Source: Acidianus ambivalens (GTDB lineage: Archaea; Thermoproteota; Thermoprotei_A; Sulfolobales; Sulfolobaceae). From it: 64,000 nucleotides of DNA. Below are positions 63,713 to 64,000 of the stretch, one piece after another. Both the position numbers and the translations under genes were made by a program. The stretch spans positions 1,360,001-1,424,000 of the forward strand of contig NZ_CP045482.1 of the NCBI RefSeq assembly GCF_009729015.1, written 5' to 3'. The notes under the pieces were generated by a model. It ran no database searches and had not been told where the DNA came from. It was given only the letters and a program-made list of their open reading frames with translations. Each line of letters opens with the position of its first letter. The stretch's first letter is position 1.

Positions 63713-64000
63713 ATGGTAGAAGAGATAGAAAAACCTTGGATAGACTCTAAGAAATATCAAGAAGACAGATTTAAGGAAGCATTGTATGAGGCAGATCTAG
63801 CAGAGAGATTCTTAAATGATGGACTAATAAGGAACTCCGCTGGAAAGGCTTACCAGGCTGTAAAAGCGTATGTAGCAGGGTTAGCAATAAACTATAGAGA
63901 TTTATTATCTAAATACTTCCCGGGTAAAAGGAGATTATTGCCAAGGAAAGTTGTGGAAAGAGTTGACTGGATTATAGCTATTATGCCATCAACTAGATTA
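63713..64000 (+). CDS. PaREP1-family protein (5' part, continues beyond the window)
   Basis: 96 codons are visible, beginning VEEIEKPWIDSKKYQEDRFK and EADLAERFLNDGLIRNSAGK, then AYQAVKAYVAGLAINYRDLL and FPGKRRLLPRKV. This is the helical PaREP1 pattern common in Sulfolobales. A TATA-like sequence (CGTATATAATC) lies about 10-20 bases upstream. It is cut by the window edge; the function is unknown. Confidence 0.75.
   Translation, partial: MVEEIEKPWIDSKKYQEDRFKEALYEADLAERFLNDGLIRNSAGKAYQAVKAYVAGLAINYRDLLSKYFPGKRRLLPRKVVERVDWIIAIMPSTRL

Overview
The window is from an AT-rich crenarchaeal chromosome, almost certainly Sulfolobales and most like Acidianus. Supporting signs are many leaderless genes with a TATA box about 25-30 bases before the start codon, an Agl3-type sulfoquinovose synthase, a thermopsin-like protease, PaREP1 proteins, and hydrogenase genes near what looks like the tail of a sulfur-reductase-type molybdoenzyme operon. 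The species assignment is inference.

Left part (1-22.6 kb). The edge carries the end of a molybdoenzyme operon: a 4Fe-4S protein, a TorD-like chaperone and a molybdopterin-binding protein. Metal-uptake genes follow: two NicO-like carriers, a NiCoT carrier and a B12/siderophore-type ABC importer, with two DUF364 proteins. Among them sits a small peptide-maturation locus (9.3-12.5 kb) with a 32-residue PqqA-like peptide, a PqqD-like recognition protein and two radical SAM genes, plus a third radical SAM copy at 7 kb, with a UbiA prenyltransferase inside the run. A UbiE-like methyltransferase lies further on.

Middle (22.6-37.2 kb). This holds a winged-helix protein with a His-rich tail, SufB, tRNA-Cys, a glycosyltransferase, a TetR regulator, Agl3, a second NiCoT, and a GTPase of mosaic composition. 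The hydrogenase block follows: third DUF364 protein, HypA, a MinD-type HypB-like ATPase, and a compact cytosolic [NiFe] hydrogenase (small and large subunits). The small subunit has Glu where one proximal-cluster Cys is expected.

Right part (37.2-64 kb). The gene order is disrupted by mobile elements. Two inverted copies of one insertion sequence bound a 4.1 kb block that separates two gene fragments on the minus strand; the upstream fragment resembles a degenerate hydrogenase large subunit. A TnpB element sits between hypC and a beheaded second hypC. HypF is intact but the maturation protease is frameshifted. Beyond this come PaREP1 genes, a PhoH-KH ATPase, MFS and amino-acid permeases, toxin-antitoxin pairs, a broken surface protein and a thermopsin-like protease. 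At least ten genes here carry frameshifts or a nonsense codon, while the left 37 kb has essentially one broken locus.

How the parts fit: nickel uptake, possible metal chaperones (DUF364), Hyp maturation factors and a hydrogenase form one functional theme, with sulfur and molybdoenzyme genes at the edge. The peptide/radical SAM/prenyltransferase locus lies inside the nickel region and is the best candidate for an undescribed system. hypD and hypE are not seen in this window.
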